A stretch of DNA of 64,000 nucleotides from Leptasterias polaris (Eukaryota > Echinodermata > Asteroidea > Forcipulatida > Asteriidae): NCBI GenBank assembly GCA_037783415.1, contig JAZGTN010000120.1, positions 682,001-746,000 on the forward strand, written 5' to 3'. Numbering within the stretch: the first letter of the stretch is position 1; every line of letters starts with the position of its first letter. The position numbers were made by a program, and so were the translations under genes. The notes below the pieces were generated by a model. That model made no database searches, had not been told where the DNA came from, and was given only the letters and a program-made list of their open reading frames with translations. Shown in pieces: positions 11,155 through 23,545 of this stretch.

Positions 11155-13670
11155 TAAAATGGTTATCCAATCAGAAAAGCCGTACGTCCTGTGAGTCCGT
11201 GCGGACCAACAAGAAGCGCTCTACTATCAATATCAGGATAGCACAAAATAGCCGACTCGTCTTGGGACGAAGTGTTATCGAGCGACAAAGAATGTTTTCA
11301 GAAACGTTAAAATGTGTTTTTACCCGGCCGGCCAGAAAATCCACAGTAAAAGTATTACAGCAAGACATGGTCTCGTTTCTAGTCCTAGTAACTGGGGCAC
11401 GGTACCCCTTTTATTCAAAATGTTGACATCTGCGGTCGTACTAGCGCCCCAGCGGAATATCGTAACTACGATATAAGACCTCAATTTGCTATGATTTGGC
11501 CACACCAAGCCACAAAAATGCCTCACAATGAAACAAATACTCAACAATAGCTTTTAAAATGCCTACTGGCTTTTTGATATGTCTAAGATGCAACATCAAA
11601 TTTTAGACGGGTGCCCTGCCTCAACCTTTATGACTACGCAGTTGAGGCAGGGCACCCTTCGATACAAGCGAGAGTTGAATCGCCATGGATTGTTTCTACG
11701 ATTATTGACTTTAAAAATTGTCAATTTGGAGCACAAAACATGATTGTGAGTACCATTACATGCCTGATACTGCATCTTATTATACATATCAAGAAGCCAG
11801 TAGGCGTTTTAAGCTATTAAGTTGAGTAGGTTTTCATTCTGAGGCATTTCTTGTGGCTTGGTGTGGTCAAATCATTAGCAAATTGGGGTCTTATATTGTA
11901 GCTAAGATAATCCGCTGGGGTGCTAGTATAACCACAGATGTCAAAAATTTCGCAATAACGAGTACAGCGCCCCATTTACTGGGGAGACTCGTTTCGTAGA
12001 GTTTGTTCTGCAATGGCAAAATTTTGAGGGGGATCAGGCCGAAATCGTGAAAGTTTTCACCCACAAACATGCTGCAGAATTCGACAGACATGGGGACAGC
12101 ATTGTATTGACAATGCCAGTTCCGAGCGATGCCGGATTTCACCGCATTTCTTACTCGAGATTCACAGACAAGCAACATATTTTGTGAGTATAAAGCCAAC
12201 GGATGACAAAGAGCAGAGAAATGCTTACCAGAAGCTCCGCTGGTACAGGTATGTGCAATTTTATTTATTTGTATGTCATATAATTTAATAAAAGCTATTG
12301 TTTTGGATTTGCTACATACTGTACTACTGCTGGTAATTACTTATATTAAATGATCGTATGATTGACCATGCATCCACTATTCAGCCATCATCAACAACCC
12401 TTTTTAAAAACATTTTATAAAATATATCTGCCATATTGTCAAAGTGCAAAATGAAGAAAATGGGGAGTGAAAAAAAAAACTCCTGTTATTTGTGTTAACA
12501 ATTATTATTAATTTTTGACATCTGCGGTCGTACCGCAGATATCGAAATCTGAAAAACAAGTACAGCGCCCCAGTTACTGGGTCTACAGTAGGGCTATCTA
12601 AAAGTCTTTACAAGTACAGTAGCATTCAATGTTTCATGATCAAGAACAAAGCGCACAGAAAATTTCAGAGGGGGAAAAAATAGGATTGCGTTGCTGCTCG
12701 GGCCAAGGATACGCGCCGCAGTGGATTGGCCGTATTTGTGGGGCGACTTTCAGCCGATAATTTGTCCTTTTTTTTTGTTGAAAAGTATACCCTTTTAACT
12801 TTAGTACAAAAACCTTAACAGCAAAACCTCAGGTGAGTTTAAATCCAAGACAGAGGGTCTTTGACTTTGATTGAGATGGCTTTAATTAATTGTTAACACA
12901 ACAGGAGCAATTTTTCCGGGCACTCCCCATTTATTTAATTTTGCACTTTGACAATATGCCAGAAAGTTTCCAAATGTTAAAAAAGGGTTGTTGATGATGG
13001 CTGGATAGTGGATGCATGGCCAATCATACGATCATTTAATATAAATAATTACCAGCAGTAGTACATACAACACTAACAGTACGTAGCAATTGTAATTGTA
13101 CAAAAGTACCGTAGCCCGTAGCAAATCCAAAACAATAGCTTTTATTAAATTATTTGACATACAAATAAATAAAATTGCACATACCTGTACCAGCGGAGCT
13201 ACTGCTTACTGGCAAGCATTTCTCTGCTCTTTGTCATCCGTTGGCTTACTCGCAAAATATGTTGCCTGTCTGTGAATCTCGAGTAGCAAATGCGGTGAAA
13301 CCCGGCATCGCGTCGCTAAGAATTGGCATCGTCGATACAACAGTCAACATCGAATTCTGCAGCATTGTTGTAGGCGAAACCTTCTGCGATTTCGGCCTGA
13401 TCCCCCTCTACATTTTGCCATTGCAGAACAAACTCTACGAAACGAGCCCATGTCTTGCTGTTACATTTCACTTCAGTGGATTTTCTGGCCGGGAAAGTAC
13501 TCTATAACAACGTTTCTGGAAAAATTCTTCGTCGCTCGATAATAATAATACTTCGTCCGAAGACGATTCGGCCATTTTGTGCTATCCTGATATTGATAGT
13601 AGAGCGCTTCTTATTGGTCGGCACGGACTAACAGGACGTACGGCTTTTCTGATTGGCTAGCCATGACCAT
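11155..13670. mobile_element. Fold-back element with long inverted arms
   Basis: The left arm begins near 11155 (CCAATCAGAAAAGCCGTACG) and the same sequence returns inverted at the right end near 13625-13655. Matching continues inward over hundreds of bases, for example the CGCTCTACTATCAATATCAG block, the CTCCGCTGGTACAGGTATG block near 12230 against 13180, and the AACAACCCTTTTT block near 12400 against 12985. The left arm is longer because another element (11380-11987) is inserted in it. Read toward the centre, each arm encodes related peptide stretches (VEFVLQWQN, GDQAEI, NAAEF); the right arm keeps an ATG at 13573-13575 (minus) followed by AESSSDEV, then stops. No transposase identified. 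Class unknown. Confidence 0.75.
11380..11987. mobile_element. Nested MITE with 8-bp target duplication
   Basis: CTCGTTTC occurs exactly on both sides (11372-11379 and 11988-11995), and removing the insert restores continuity with the opposite arm of the host fold-back element. The ends are inverted around AGTAACTGGGGC / AGTAAATGGGGC and continue inward through TTGACATCTGCGGTC. The interior is itself largely inverted-repeat (near 11500-11600 against 11760-11870). A related fragment with TTGACATCTGCGGTC and GCGCCCCAGTTACTGGG lies at 12518-12585. Confidence 0.8.
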
Positions 13671-13696
13671 AGTTACTGCAAAGGGCCGCAAGATTT

Positions 13697-13890
13697 AACC
13701 TACTTCTATCCATGATACAGTTAAATAAAACGATTTTAATGCTGTTGTTATATTTCTAATACAGTTATAACAGTTTTCAGTTATAAATATACAACATTCA
13801 TAAAAGAACTGAAGTATGCCTAATACGAACTGAGTATGCAGGAGTACGGCCATATTTGTTTTTAAATCGTGTGGTAAATCATGTGGTATT
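13697..13890. other. Short non-coding spacer
   Basis: Lies between the fold-back element and an 11-bp minisatellite. No feature seen. Confidence 0.4.
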
Positions 13891-13896
13891 TGGTGA

Positions 13897-14105
13897 TACC
13901 ACAGGAATACCACAGGAGTACCACAAGAGTACCACAGGAGTAACACAGGAGTACCAAGTGATACTACAGGAATACCACAAGAATACCACAAGAATACCAC
14001 AAGAATACCACAAGAATACCACAAGACTACCACAAGAATACCACAAGAATATCACTAGAGTGCCACAGGATACCGCAGGATACCACAGGAATACCACACG
14101 AACGG
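13897..14105. repeat. 11-bp minisatellite (GAATACCACAA)
   Basis: About 19 copies of GAATACCACAA or close variants (GAGTACCACAG, GACTACCACAA). The peptides rich in CGIPVV or NTTRIPQEYHK are repeat by-products. Confidence 0.85.
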
Positions 14106-14987
14106 AATACAACACGTTTTTGTAAGAGACCAATTTCCTAAAAGATTGTCCGACAATGTCATGCACTAAATGGAACATTGCATGGTGAGAGTGTCAAACA
14201 CACAAACCTCACTTTACTTATATAAGGCCATATAAACATAAAAATTGTTCCACTTAAGTAACTACATTATGAATTAGGAAGCCACAATAATTTATTCATT
14301 TATTATGCGCAAGTTTCATAAAAAATATGTACAGATGCGCATTACAATAGTAAAAAAAGGACAGATGTAAACAGTAATTTAAGAATATTTTTAAAAAATA
14401 AAAAAATAAAAAATATAAAAAAATAAAACTTTTAACTAAAAGTTAAAAAACTTAACTTAAAAAACTTTTAACTAAAAAAAAAACAATCCTGTCTCTACAC
14501 GTTCTTAATGGGAGCAAATGTTGACATGAACCAGGCATCTTGTTTTCCATTCCACAAAAAAGTGAAAAGAAAACTGTAGAGAAGTACATCCCTATACTAT
14601 GAACCAATGAACTTTAACAAGTCAGAATACAAACCTGCATACACGCAGAGCACACACGTAATAATGATAGAGATCCAAATGTCAATACACATGTGCATAC
14701 ATTGAACAAAATATTAGATGGCATGGAATAGTTGCACAACAAAATACAACAGACAATCACAACCACAAAACAACAGTGACAACAAGTTTCAATAAGCCTA
14801 GTATTATTGGAAAAACGCAAAATAAACTTGAATTGTGTACATTGAACATGATTCAATAAATGATAACGCGGAAAAACGTAATATTTCCGAAATATTGTGG
14901 GCGCACTTGGTCTCCATACAAAATTATAATAGTTATCGTTTCTATTTAATCATTTCTTGTAGGGGCCTATCTTCAATAATTTTATAT
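14106..14987. other. AT-rich spacer, no gene seen
   Basis: Contains a low-complexity A-rich run (14385-14480, TAAAAAATAAA-like). No exon or RNA gene recognised. Confidence 0.45.
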
Positions 14988-15254
14988 TGTAGCGTCGACC
15001 GGGAGTTGCGATGCACACAGCTTAATGACACAAGAATGTACAATTAACTGGCTTTTCTGTCCCTTGTTCCGGAGCTTTATTTACACTCAACAAGTCCTGA
15101 CTTTACACGAGGAAGAAGGCCGAAGCCAGAGGACGCCCTCTCTGGCGGGTGGGTTTCACTGATTGGCCTGCAGGGGGCGGCCAGCAGTTCTCCGACGGGA
15201 GTCGTGCTGGCGCCCCCCCCCCCCCCCCCTACTGGTCAATCGGTGGCCGTTACA
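14988..15254 (-). repeat. LTR (3' LTR in element polarity)
   Basis: Direct-repeat partner of 17001-17270. Differences include a shorter C-run near 15213-15229 and scattered substitutions such as GCGTCGACC against GCGTTGACC, implying some age since insertion. Confidence 0.82.
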
Positions 15255-15829
15255 CTGCCCACTCCTAGGACCCTGCTTGTCCCAGAAGCAGGCATCGTGC
15301 ACCGGCGCTCCGCCAGCGAGGCGAACCCCTTTACAAAGCACACAAACAAAACTTTAGGGGAAACTGTCTCTGTTCCAAAAACTGTGGGGAACTCCTTCGG
15401 GAAATCATGGAGGCGGGGGTACTGGCAGGGGTCCTCGATGAATGTCGCCGCAAAAGAAATGGGTCGGGCGTTGCTCTCTGTCTGGGTGTTGTCATCCGCA
15501 GGGGAGACGTTGGTGGTTGGCTCGCCGGAAGGTGTTGTCAGATCGCTCAGTTCCGGCGGAGGTGGTGTTGTCGGTTCTGGTGCGTCGCTTCCGGCCTCGG
15601 GCCGGTGTTGTCGGTTCGGTGGGGGTCGCCTCCAAAGGTGTGGTGGGGAGAGAAACGGGGATCGTTCCGGGATGTCACAATGCCCCTTTCCAGATGGCTT
15701 ATCTCGCGCTGGGTTCGATGAAATGGTTGGAGGGCGCTCCGAGTGGTCGCAAACCTCCCCCCATTCCATCAGCTCCTCTTCCAGCGCCGAGTTGATGGTG
15801 GGCACGTCTATTCCGTCTCCTGTCACCCC

Positions 15830-16590
15830 AACTCCGGGACGGCTCCGAGTGGATCCGTGCGTCCGGTGCACCCGAGTGGGTGCGGTGGGGCTGCGTATGT
15901 GCGTGTCGGACGGGACGGCTCCGACGGGATCCGTACGTCCGACGTAGATGCGCACGCAGCGTGGGGCTGCTCCGAAGTGAAATTTGTGGTTGGTGTGTGA
16001 ATGCGTGTCGGACGGGACGGCTCCGAGTGGATCCGTGCGTCCGACGTAAATGTGTACGCAGGGCGGGGCTGCTCTGAAGTGAAATGTGTGTTTGGTGCGT
16101 GAATGCGTGTCGGACGGGACGGCTCCGAGTGGATCCGTGCGTCCGACGTAAATGTGTACGCAGGGCGGGGCTGCTCTGAAGTGAAATGTGTGTTTGGTGC
16201 GTGAATGCGTGTCGGACGGGACGGCTCCGAGTGGATCCGTGCGTCCGACGTAAATGTGTACGCAGCGTGGGGCTGCTCTGAAGTGAAATGTGTGTTTGGT
16301 GCGTGAATGCGTGTCGGACTGGACGACTCCGAGTGGATCCGTGCGTCAAACGTAAATGTGCACGCAGCATGGGGCTGCTCTGAAGTGAAATGTGTGTCTG
16401 GTGTGTGAATGCGTGTCGGACGGGACGGCTCCGAGTGGATCCGTGCGTCCAACGTAAATGTGTACGCAGCGTGGGGCTGCTCTGATGTGAAATGTGTGTC
16501 CGGTGTATGAATGTGTGTCGGACGAGACGGCTCCGAGTGGGTCCGTGGGTCCGACGTGGATGTGCACGCAGCGAGGGGCTGCTACAAATG
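15830..16590 (-). repeat. 102-bp tandem array inside the LTR element
   Basis: GTCGGACGGG-type starts recur at 15905, 16007, 16109, 16211, 16313, 16415 and 16517, exactly 102 bp (34 codons) apart. Minus-strand frames stay open through the array: one runs 374 codons with repeats such as RTHGSTRSRPVRHAFTH, another 209 codons with RIHSEPSRPTRIHAPNTHF. Nothing resembles Gag motifs (no CCHC knuckle). A coding role is unproven; two overlapping open frames argue that period length alone explains them. Confidence 0.8.
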
Positions 16591-16639
16591 AAAGGTGTGT
16601 CCTGGCCTGTCCCTACGAGCATTTCCCCACGTCCAGCCA

Positions 16640-16835
16640 GGCCTGACAGTCCCCGGGACCCCCATAATATCTCTGGGGATAAAACTTCCCCTGTGTCCTC
16701 TGGTCCCTCGAAGGACAACAAATCATCAACACTGATGAATAGCCCCCGAGAACCCCATAACACCTCTGGGGATAAAACTTCCCCCTTGTCCTCTGATCCC
16801 TCGAAGGATAACAAGTCATCCACACTGATGAATAG
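16640..16835. repeat. Approximately 84-bp duplication in LTR element interior
   Basis: The words CTCTGGGGATAAAACTTCCC and CACTGATGAATAG occur twice in the same order about 84-85 bp apart. Old tandem duplication; no function inferred. Confidence 0.7.
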
Positions 16836-17000
16836 TCCCCGGCTCGGGGAGCCAGTCTGGCCTCCCCCCGGTACCCATCGTCTCCTGCCTGTGGAGAGTC
16901 CGATGCTTCTCTACCCTGGCCTCGTGTGTTCAGCATCCCAGAAATAACACGAATTTACCTTCTTGTCCGGTCCTCTAAACTATGCCGCCGCTGCCACCAA

Positions 17001-17270
17001 TGTAGCGTTGACCGGGGGTTACGATGCACACAGCTTAATGACACAAGAATGTACAATTAACTGGCTTTTCTGTCCCTTGTTCCGGAGCTTTATTTACACT
17101 CAACAAGTCCTGACTTTACACGAGGAAGAAGGCCGAAGCCAGAGGACGCCATCTCTGGCGGGCGGGTTTCACCGATTGGCCTGCAGGGGGCGGCCAGCAG
17201 TTCTCCGACGGGAGTCGTGCTGGCGCCCCCCCCCCCCCCCCCCCCTACTGGTCAATCGGTGGCCGTTACA
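17001..17270 (-). repeat. LTR (5' LTR in element polarity)
   Basis: Second copy of the LTR, with TGTA...TACA ends and a longer C-run near 17226-17245. Followed on the minus strand by the primer-binding-site-like TTGGTGGCAGCGG. Confidence 0.82.
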
Positions 17271-18550
17271 ATAATTATGTTAATTGTTTCTAAATGGTCA
17301 TTATTTCTATCTTCTCTTGAAACAAGTCGAAATACAACTTCTGTTAATCGGGTTTGCTTTGAACCACTATAATTGGTAAACCAATTTTATTTATTTTTTA
17401 CGCTGCTCAATTTCCCAACCAACAATTTCAAATCTAAACCTTCGAAAATGATATTTGCATTCACCTTGAAATAAACTTGGTGTGAGAAATAAATTATTTT
17501 GTCTTTTACAAGACATGAGCTATTAGAATCACCAACACGCAACTGATGAGTGCCAAGAAGGCATGAAAACATGTTATTTCTATACAGAGAGGATCTGAAA
17601 AAATATCCCGTCTGTCTCCCTAATAAAAAAAATCCACCTTTTGACATATTATATTTGTCAATCAGTTCTTCTGGTCCTCTTTATGTTCGTCAACTACCCC
17701 CGTCAACCCCCAAAAAACTCTACAAAGGTGCCACATAATACCCAGATGCAGACCATACCCATAAAACATGTAATAAAAAAAACACCTACGGTTTTATGTC
17801 AATCTCAAGCCAACAGTGTTAGGTTGTAACTGAATTGGACAGCGCCATCATTATTGTCTACCGTTTATTTTGTTTCGAGAGGCTTATAGACTTTTAGCCT
17901 GAACATCTGACGTCCGACTTCGAGAATCGTGAATGACGCCAGATACTAGCTTTGAACACCTTGGCCTTTCTCAAACCTCGGCTTGGGCTCCGTCTCCGGC
18001 TTGGGCTCCGTTATATTGTTGGTGCAGCGTGTATTTGCAAGCGGTGGTTCGAACATCAGACGGAGCCTGGAGCCGGTGCCCAAGCCGAGGTTTGAGAAAG
18101 GCACCTGGTGGCCGGATCCTGCAAGATGCATGTACCTTTGACCTCACATCCATAACGCAGACATGGAGAGCTAGCTTGCGTCACTGCACGTTTATCCAAT
18201 GAAATTATTGTATCCAATGAAATCATTGGGTCTGTAAGACCACCAGTGAATGTCTTTATCATTGCAGATAAAGACAGGGGCCCAGTCTAAGAGACTTAAA
18301 ATATTTTATGAGTATTTTTGAATATAAAGTATTAACAACGGGATGGTATTTGAACGGTCTGCCTATATACAAGTCGCAGCAGAGGTCGCCCTAAGCTGCG
18401 CTGGATATAGACAATGTGACAAAGTGGAGTGGTAGAAGTGTGCAAGAGTTGAGAGTAGCGGTGATTGGAAGACAATAGGTGATGGAGGCGACTCAAGGAA
18501 TACGCCCCCTTTACAATCTGAGGGTAGGACGAGGCGGCCACGGACGCAAG
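17271..18550. other. Intergenic, with a small hairpin
   Basis: No gene seen. A hairpin has arms 17957-18008 and 18056-18105 sharing CTTTCTCAAACCTCGGCTTGG in opposite orientation, likely a small fold-back element. ATGAAATTATTGTATCCA-like words are duplicated near 18197-18225. Confidence 0.5.
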
Positions 18551-18555
18551 TCTAC

Positions 18556-18731
18556 ACCGGTGTCATAGGGAAATCTGTCCGGAGATTCTGTCCCCCATGA
18601 AATGGGAAATTAACGTGGGATGGAGGAGGATGGTTCAAAAGAGGGCGCTATCAAAAGCAGTTTGTACACAGTTCTCCATATGGGGGGGACAGAATCTCCG
18701 GGGGGACAGAATCTCCTGCCACACCGGCAGC
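18556..18731. mobile_element. Small inverted-repeat element (MITE-like)
   Basis: GGAGATTCTGTCCCCC near 18582 appears inverted at 18681-18716 (twice, GGGGGACAGAATCTCC), and CCGGTGT lies outermost on both sides. The element is under 180 bp and has no coding capacity. Target duplication not established. Confidence 0.55.
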
Positions 18732-20904
18732 TCTCCCCACCAAGAGAAAGAGAAAAAAGTAAAATGAACAATGGACAGAACCAACCCCGAGGTGGCGCTC
18801 TCACACTTGCAATGCATTGGACTTTTCATGGCATGGACGAAAGAAATGTGCTCAGTGCAAAAGAGGCCTACACAAGGTGACCAGAATGTCCTTATAAAAC
18901 AAGGAACAAAATGAGACAAATCAAATGCTAATGGTTCAACAGGAAATCAGTTTCAATACAATTAATTTATGTGGTTGTACAATGGACAAGTTCTTCCTCG
19001 GTACTTGGTGAGAACAAAAAATCAGTTTGGCTAATGATAATTTCAGTCTTTGTATTGTTAGCGGCTGAGACGATAACTGTCAAATTGCATTATACGCTTT
19101 AGAGAGAAAATCACCTTTATTTTTAAATCATGATGGACAAACTCACCCCCCCCCCCCCCCCTCCCCCACCGCTTACAAAAAAAGGTTTGTTCATTTGGAA
19201 GAAAATGACTAGTTGGAGTACACTGCTCATACAGGATTGCAACAATCGGTATTCTCACTATTGAAGTTAGGCTACTGTGAATAGGCTGAGATCTTTGTGT
19301 TGTTTCTTGGTTATGTATGGGTTCGTCTTATTGGTTTAATGAAAAACAACGTTCCCATTATCATTAGCACAACATTAACAATTGATGTACCATTTAATAA
19401 CTATATATGTACGCAGTAACCCTAAATAAGTGCAATGTACACGCAGCTACCCCCTCCCCCGTCCCCCCTCTCTTTTTCTTACTCTCTCTGACTTGATGAA
19501 GGTGAGTGGTCGACCCATCAGCTGTCCCCGGCATGTATACAATACAAAACGTTTAACGCTAAATAATCTCCATGCAAATCGGTCAAGCAGATGCACTAAC
19601 ATACCAGTAGATATATGATAGAAACTACAGTGCTATCATCCCTTCGGGGATTCTCTCATTTTATTTTTTATTTTTTACTTCTTCTTTTTTTATATGTGAA
19701 GGTTTTTTCTTGAGATGCAATCCACACAATGAAAAGTCGGTATTAATTTCCAAGTTAAGGAAAATACAAAGGTTCGGCCGGCCATTCGAAAAGTGCCTTT
19801 AATTTTTCAAAAGGTGATCTATACATTTTCATTAAATCTCCCGTTACTTCCCTCGACAAGTCATAAATGGTCACATTAGACCCGACTAATCAACTGCAAC
19901 GCTGCCTAAAGGAAAACAGTTCACAAACCCAAACCCGAACATTGACAATGACGATAGAACGTGCTTTAATGTGACGGCTGTTTTATGTATGATACAATAC
20001 ACAAAGTTTACTGAGATGAAATACGGTCTTGACACTTCAACTTCACTGGCAACAAAAAATCGACCAAAGGTTTTAACGATGAAAACTAAAGCTATAATGA
20101 GTATAATGTACTTCCGATGTGAATGACTGGTCCATCAACTACCCCCTCCCCTTCCCCCACCCCATTTGACATAATAAGGGGGAAATCCAGTCACCCTTCA
20201 GTTTTAGATGTGTCAATATTTCCTCATAGCTAGAGCAATCTTGATATAGATCAGTGGAGGTGAGAGTGACGATGGGATGTGCCACACTTAAATAATCAGG
20301 CTTAATCTTAATCATTCTTTAACATTTTAAAGTTTGGTTCGATGTGTAAACAGTTGACGTAGATTTGCAATAGGGGGCCTAAGTGGCCTCAATTCATATT
20401 TTCATGAAAGGGACAAACTGCTCTGGATTGGGCGCTTTGGGCTAAAAAGGCACTTGTTATTAAATGAATATGGTTAGAAAGGTGTTTTAAAAGTAGAATA
20501 TAATGATTTACACAAATACCCCTTGACACTAACGCGGTCCACCATTTTGCAAAACCAAATGGCTGACCGAGTGAGTTTTCGAAGTAAAAGAAGAACCACT
20601 CAATTTTAGGAAGGAAATAGGCCAATTTATGGAGATAATTAATTCAACTTTTAAAACATCTTTCCAATAATATTCATTTAATACAAAATGCTTTTTATAG
20701 CCCAAAGCATCCAGTGTCGTTATGATCAGCCAAAATGCACAGGTTTTCACACTGTTCAGACTGGTGCTTCGTGTTGAACAAGAGACACTTGATTTGTTAA
20801 TTCCCAATCAAAGGATCAAACGAATGTTTGCTCTAAACATACACTTTCTGAAATCTGTTAACCCGTGATTAAGATAGTATTACGGTTTAATAGTAACCAT
20901 GGCC
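18732..20904. other. Intergenic, no gene seen
   Basis: About 2.2 kb without recognisable exons, tRNAs or strong repeats. It contains a C-run (19145-19160) and pyrimidine-rich low-complexity patches near 19440-19490 and 20138-20162. Confidence 0.45.
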
Positions 20905-22152
20905 TTGTTTTTTGTCACTGTTGTATCTGGGTAATCCCGTATACCTCGTTCTTTGTCACTGTTGTATCTGGATAATCCCGTATACCTCGTTCTTTGTCAC
21001 TGTTGTATCTGGGTAAACCCGTATACCTCGTTCTTTGTCAGTGTTGTATCTGGGTAAACCCGTATACCTCGTTCTTTGTCACTGTTGTATCTGGGTAAAC
21101 CCGTATACCTCGTTCTTTGTCACTGTTGTATCTGGGTAAACCCGTATACCTCGTTCTTTGTCACTGTTGTATCTGGGTAAACCCGTATACCTCGTTCTTT
21201 GTCACTCTTGTATCTGGGTAATCCCGTATACCTCGTTCTTTGTCACTGTTGTATCTGGGTAAACCCGTATACCTCGTTCTTTGTCACTGTTGTATCTGGG
21301 TAAACCCGTATACCTCGTTCTTTGTCAGTGTTGTATCTGGGTAAACCCGTATACCTCGTTCTTTGTCACTGTTGTATCTGGGTAAACCCGTATACCTCGT
21401 TCTTTGTCACTGTTGTATCTGGGTAAACCCGTATACCTCGTTCTTTGTCACTGTTGTATCTGATGGGTAAACCCGTATACCTCGTTCTTTGTCACTGTTG
21501 TATCTGATGGGTAAACCCGTATACCTCGTTCTTTGTCAGTGTTGTATCTGGGTAAACCCGTATACCTCGTTCTTTGTCACTGTTGTATCTGGGTAAACCC
21601 GTATACCTCGTTCTTTGTCACTGTTGTATCTGGGTAAACCCGTATACCTCGTTCTTTGTCACTGTTGTATCTGGGTAAACCCGTATACCTCGTTCTTTGT
21701 CAGTGTTGTATCTGGGTAATCCCGTATACCTCGTTCTTTGTCAGTGTTGTATCTGGGTAAACCCGTATACCTCGTTCTTTGTCACTGTTGTATCTGGGTA
21801 AACCCGTATACCTCGTTCTTTGTCACTGTTGTATCTGGGTAAACCCGTATACCTCGTTCTTTGTCACTGTTGTATCTGGGTAAACCCGTATACCTCGTTC
21901 TTTGTCAGTGTTGTATCTGGGTAATCCCGTATACCTCGTTCTTTGTCAGTGTTGTATCTGGGTAAACATGTTTACCTCATTCTTTGTCACTGTTGTATCT
22001 GATGGGTAAACCCGTATACCTCATTCTTTGTCACTGTTGTATCTGATGGGTAAACCCGTATACCTCGTTCTTTGTCACTGTTGTATCTGATGGGTAAACC
22101 CGTATACCTCGTTCTTTGTCACTGTTGTATCTGATGGGTAAACCGGTATACC
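20905..22152. repeat. 41-bp minisatellite, about 30 copies
   Basis: Core words are GTATACCTCGTTCTTTGTCA and CTGTTGTATCTGGGTAAACC. Several units, at about 21455-21510 and then all units after about 21985, carry an extra GAT (CTGATGGGTAAAC), giving 44 bp. Variants of the same type cluster, as expected from local unequal exchange. No ORF of note. Confidence 0.93.
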
Positions 22153-22845
22153 GTTCTCTAAAACCTGGAAAGTGGTCTCTGACCTGGGAGTTTTTAGTAA
22201 GAGCTTTATGGCGGGAAAAACTGTAACTCTAAATTCTAAATATTATATTAACCTATTCATGCCAGAGCCCTTTGTTTCAGTTAGTTAAATGAATCTTGAG
22301 AGTGCATTACTTTATTATTTGTGATATTGATCAAAAAAGTTAGTTCCTATACTGGTTGCTATTTATCGATACATCAAATAGTCGTTCAGTTCTAAAGCAA
22401 AATTACCTATGTCCGTCCGTTCGTGAAGCGGTAGTTTCCTGTCTGTGGGCTATCACAGTGATGGCAGGTGTCCTCCAAATCGCTCCGATTTCTCAAAAAG
22501 TGACTGTTGCATGAACACAAGAATTAACAGACGGTCACATTAAATTTTCTGCTTTGAAATGCATTGCGAACTAATTTAAATTGAAACAGTCGTAAGGAAG
22601 CATCAGTGTGCCCACAGAAATATAAAAGTTGGGACTGTTCATTTTCAGGGTATTGTCATGTACAACAATATAGAAAACGCCCCCTTTGGGCAAGTTTGGC
22701 AGCGTAACCAAACTATCCTAAATACTTTGCTGTGTTTAGTTGAAGAATTGAATCAAGGGAAAATGTTTATCTCTTTGATAAACTTTGGTAGCAAGTCTCT
22801 TAATATGGACACATCACTAAGAGAGACCTATAATGTAAACAAGTA
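22153..22845. other. Spacer between two arrays
   Basis: About 0.7 kb of AT-rich DNA. A 62-codon open frame at 22658-22846 shows no recognisable domain and is not called. Confidence 0.45.
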
Positions 22846-23545
22846 ATCGGTACTCAAACCAAACTGCATCGGTTGCATACATAGACGAAACCAGACTACT
22901 CTATCTATCTGCAACAGTACAATAGAAAGACTAATCGGTACTCAAACCAAACTGCATCGGTTGCATGCACAGACAAAACCAGGCTACTCTATCCATCTGC
23001 AACAGTGCAATCGAGAGACTAGTCGGTAATCAAACCAAACTGCATCGGTTGCATACTCGATAAGACTAATCGGTAATCAAACCAAACTGCATCGGTTGCA
23101 TGCATAGACGAAACCAGGCTCATACTCTATCTATCTGCAACAGTGCAATAGAAAGACTAATCGGTAATCAAACCAAACTGCATCGGTTGCATGCATAGAC
23201 GAAACCAGGCTCATACTCGATCTATCTGCAACAGTGCAATAGAAAGACTAATCGGTAATCAAACCAAACTGCATCGGTTGCATGCATAGACGAAACCAGG
23301 CTCATACTCGATCTATCTGCAACAGTGCAATCGAGAGACTAATCGGTAATCAAACCAAACTGCATCGGTTGCATACTCGATCTATCTGCAACAGTGCAAT
23401 AGAAAGACTAATCGGTAATCAAACCAAACTGCATCGGTTGCATACATAGACGAAACCAGGCTACTCTATCTATCTCCAACAGTGCAAAAGAAAGACTAAT
23501 CGATACTCAAGCCAAACCGCATCGGTTGCATAGAAATAGACGAAA
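22846..23545. repeat. 91-bp minisatellite, about eight copies
   Basis: Units carry AATCGGTAATCAAACCAAAC, TGCATCGGTTGCATGCATAG and CTATCTGCAACAGTGCAATAG. Some units are shorter because the ACGAAACCAGGCTCATACTC block is missing (for example near 23055 and 23370). Edge copies are more diverged. Confidence 0.9.

Larger units (their letters stand above)
14988..17270 (-). mobile_element. Non-autonomous LTR retrotransposon (TRIM/LARD-like)
   Basis: Two near-identical direct repeats of about 267-270 bp (14988-15254 and 17001-17270), both starting TGTAGCG and ending GTTACA, flank 1.75 kb. TGTA/TACA ends fit LTRs. Polarity is minus: on that strand each LTR contains AATAAAGCTCC as a poly(A) signal, the base run right after the 5' LTR reads TTGGTGGCAGCGG (a primer-binding-site-like TGG start), and AGGAGTGGGCAG just before the 3' LTR is a plausible polypurine tract. 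The interior has no protease, reverse transcriptase or integrase; instead it carries a 102-bp tandem array and an 84-bp duplication. No clean target duplication was found. Confidence 0.8.

Noticed and set aside
15204..15955. 240-codon open frames on both strands near 15.2-15.9 kb
   Set aside because: Overlapping frames inside the GC-rich LTR-element interior, no recognised domain; the plus frame opposes the element's polarity.
20905..23545. CRISPR array
   Set aside because: Units are head-to-tail repeats without unique spacers, in a eukaryotic context.
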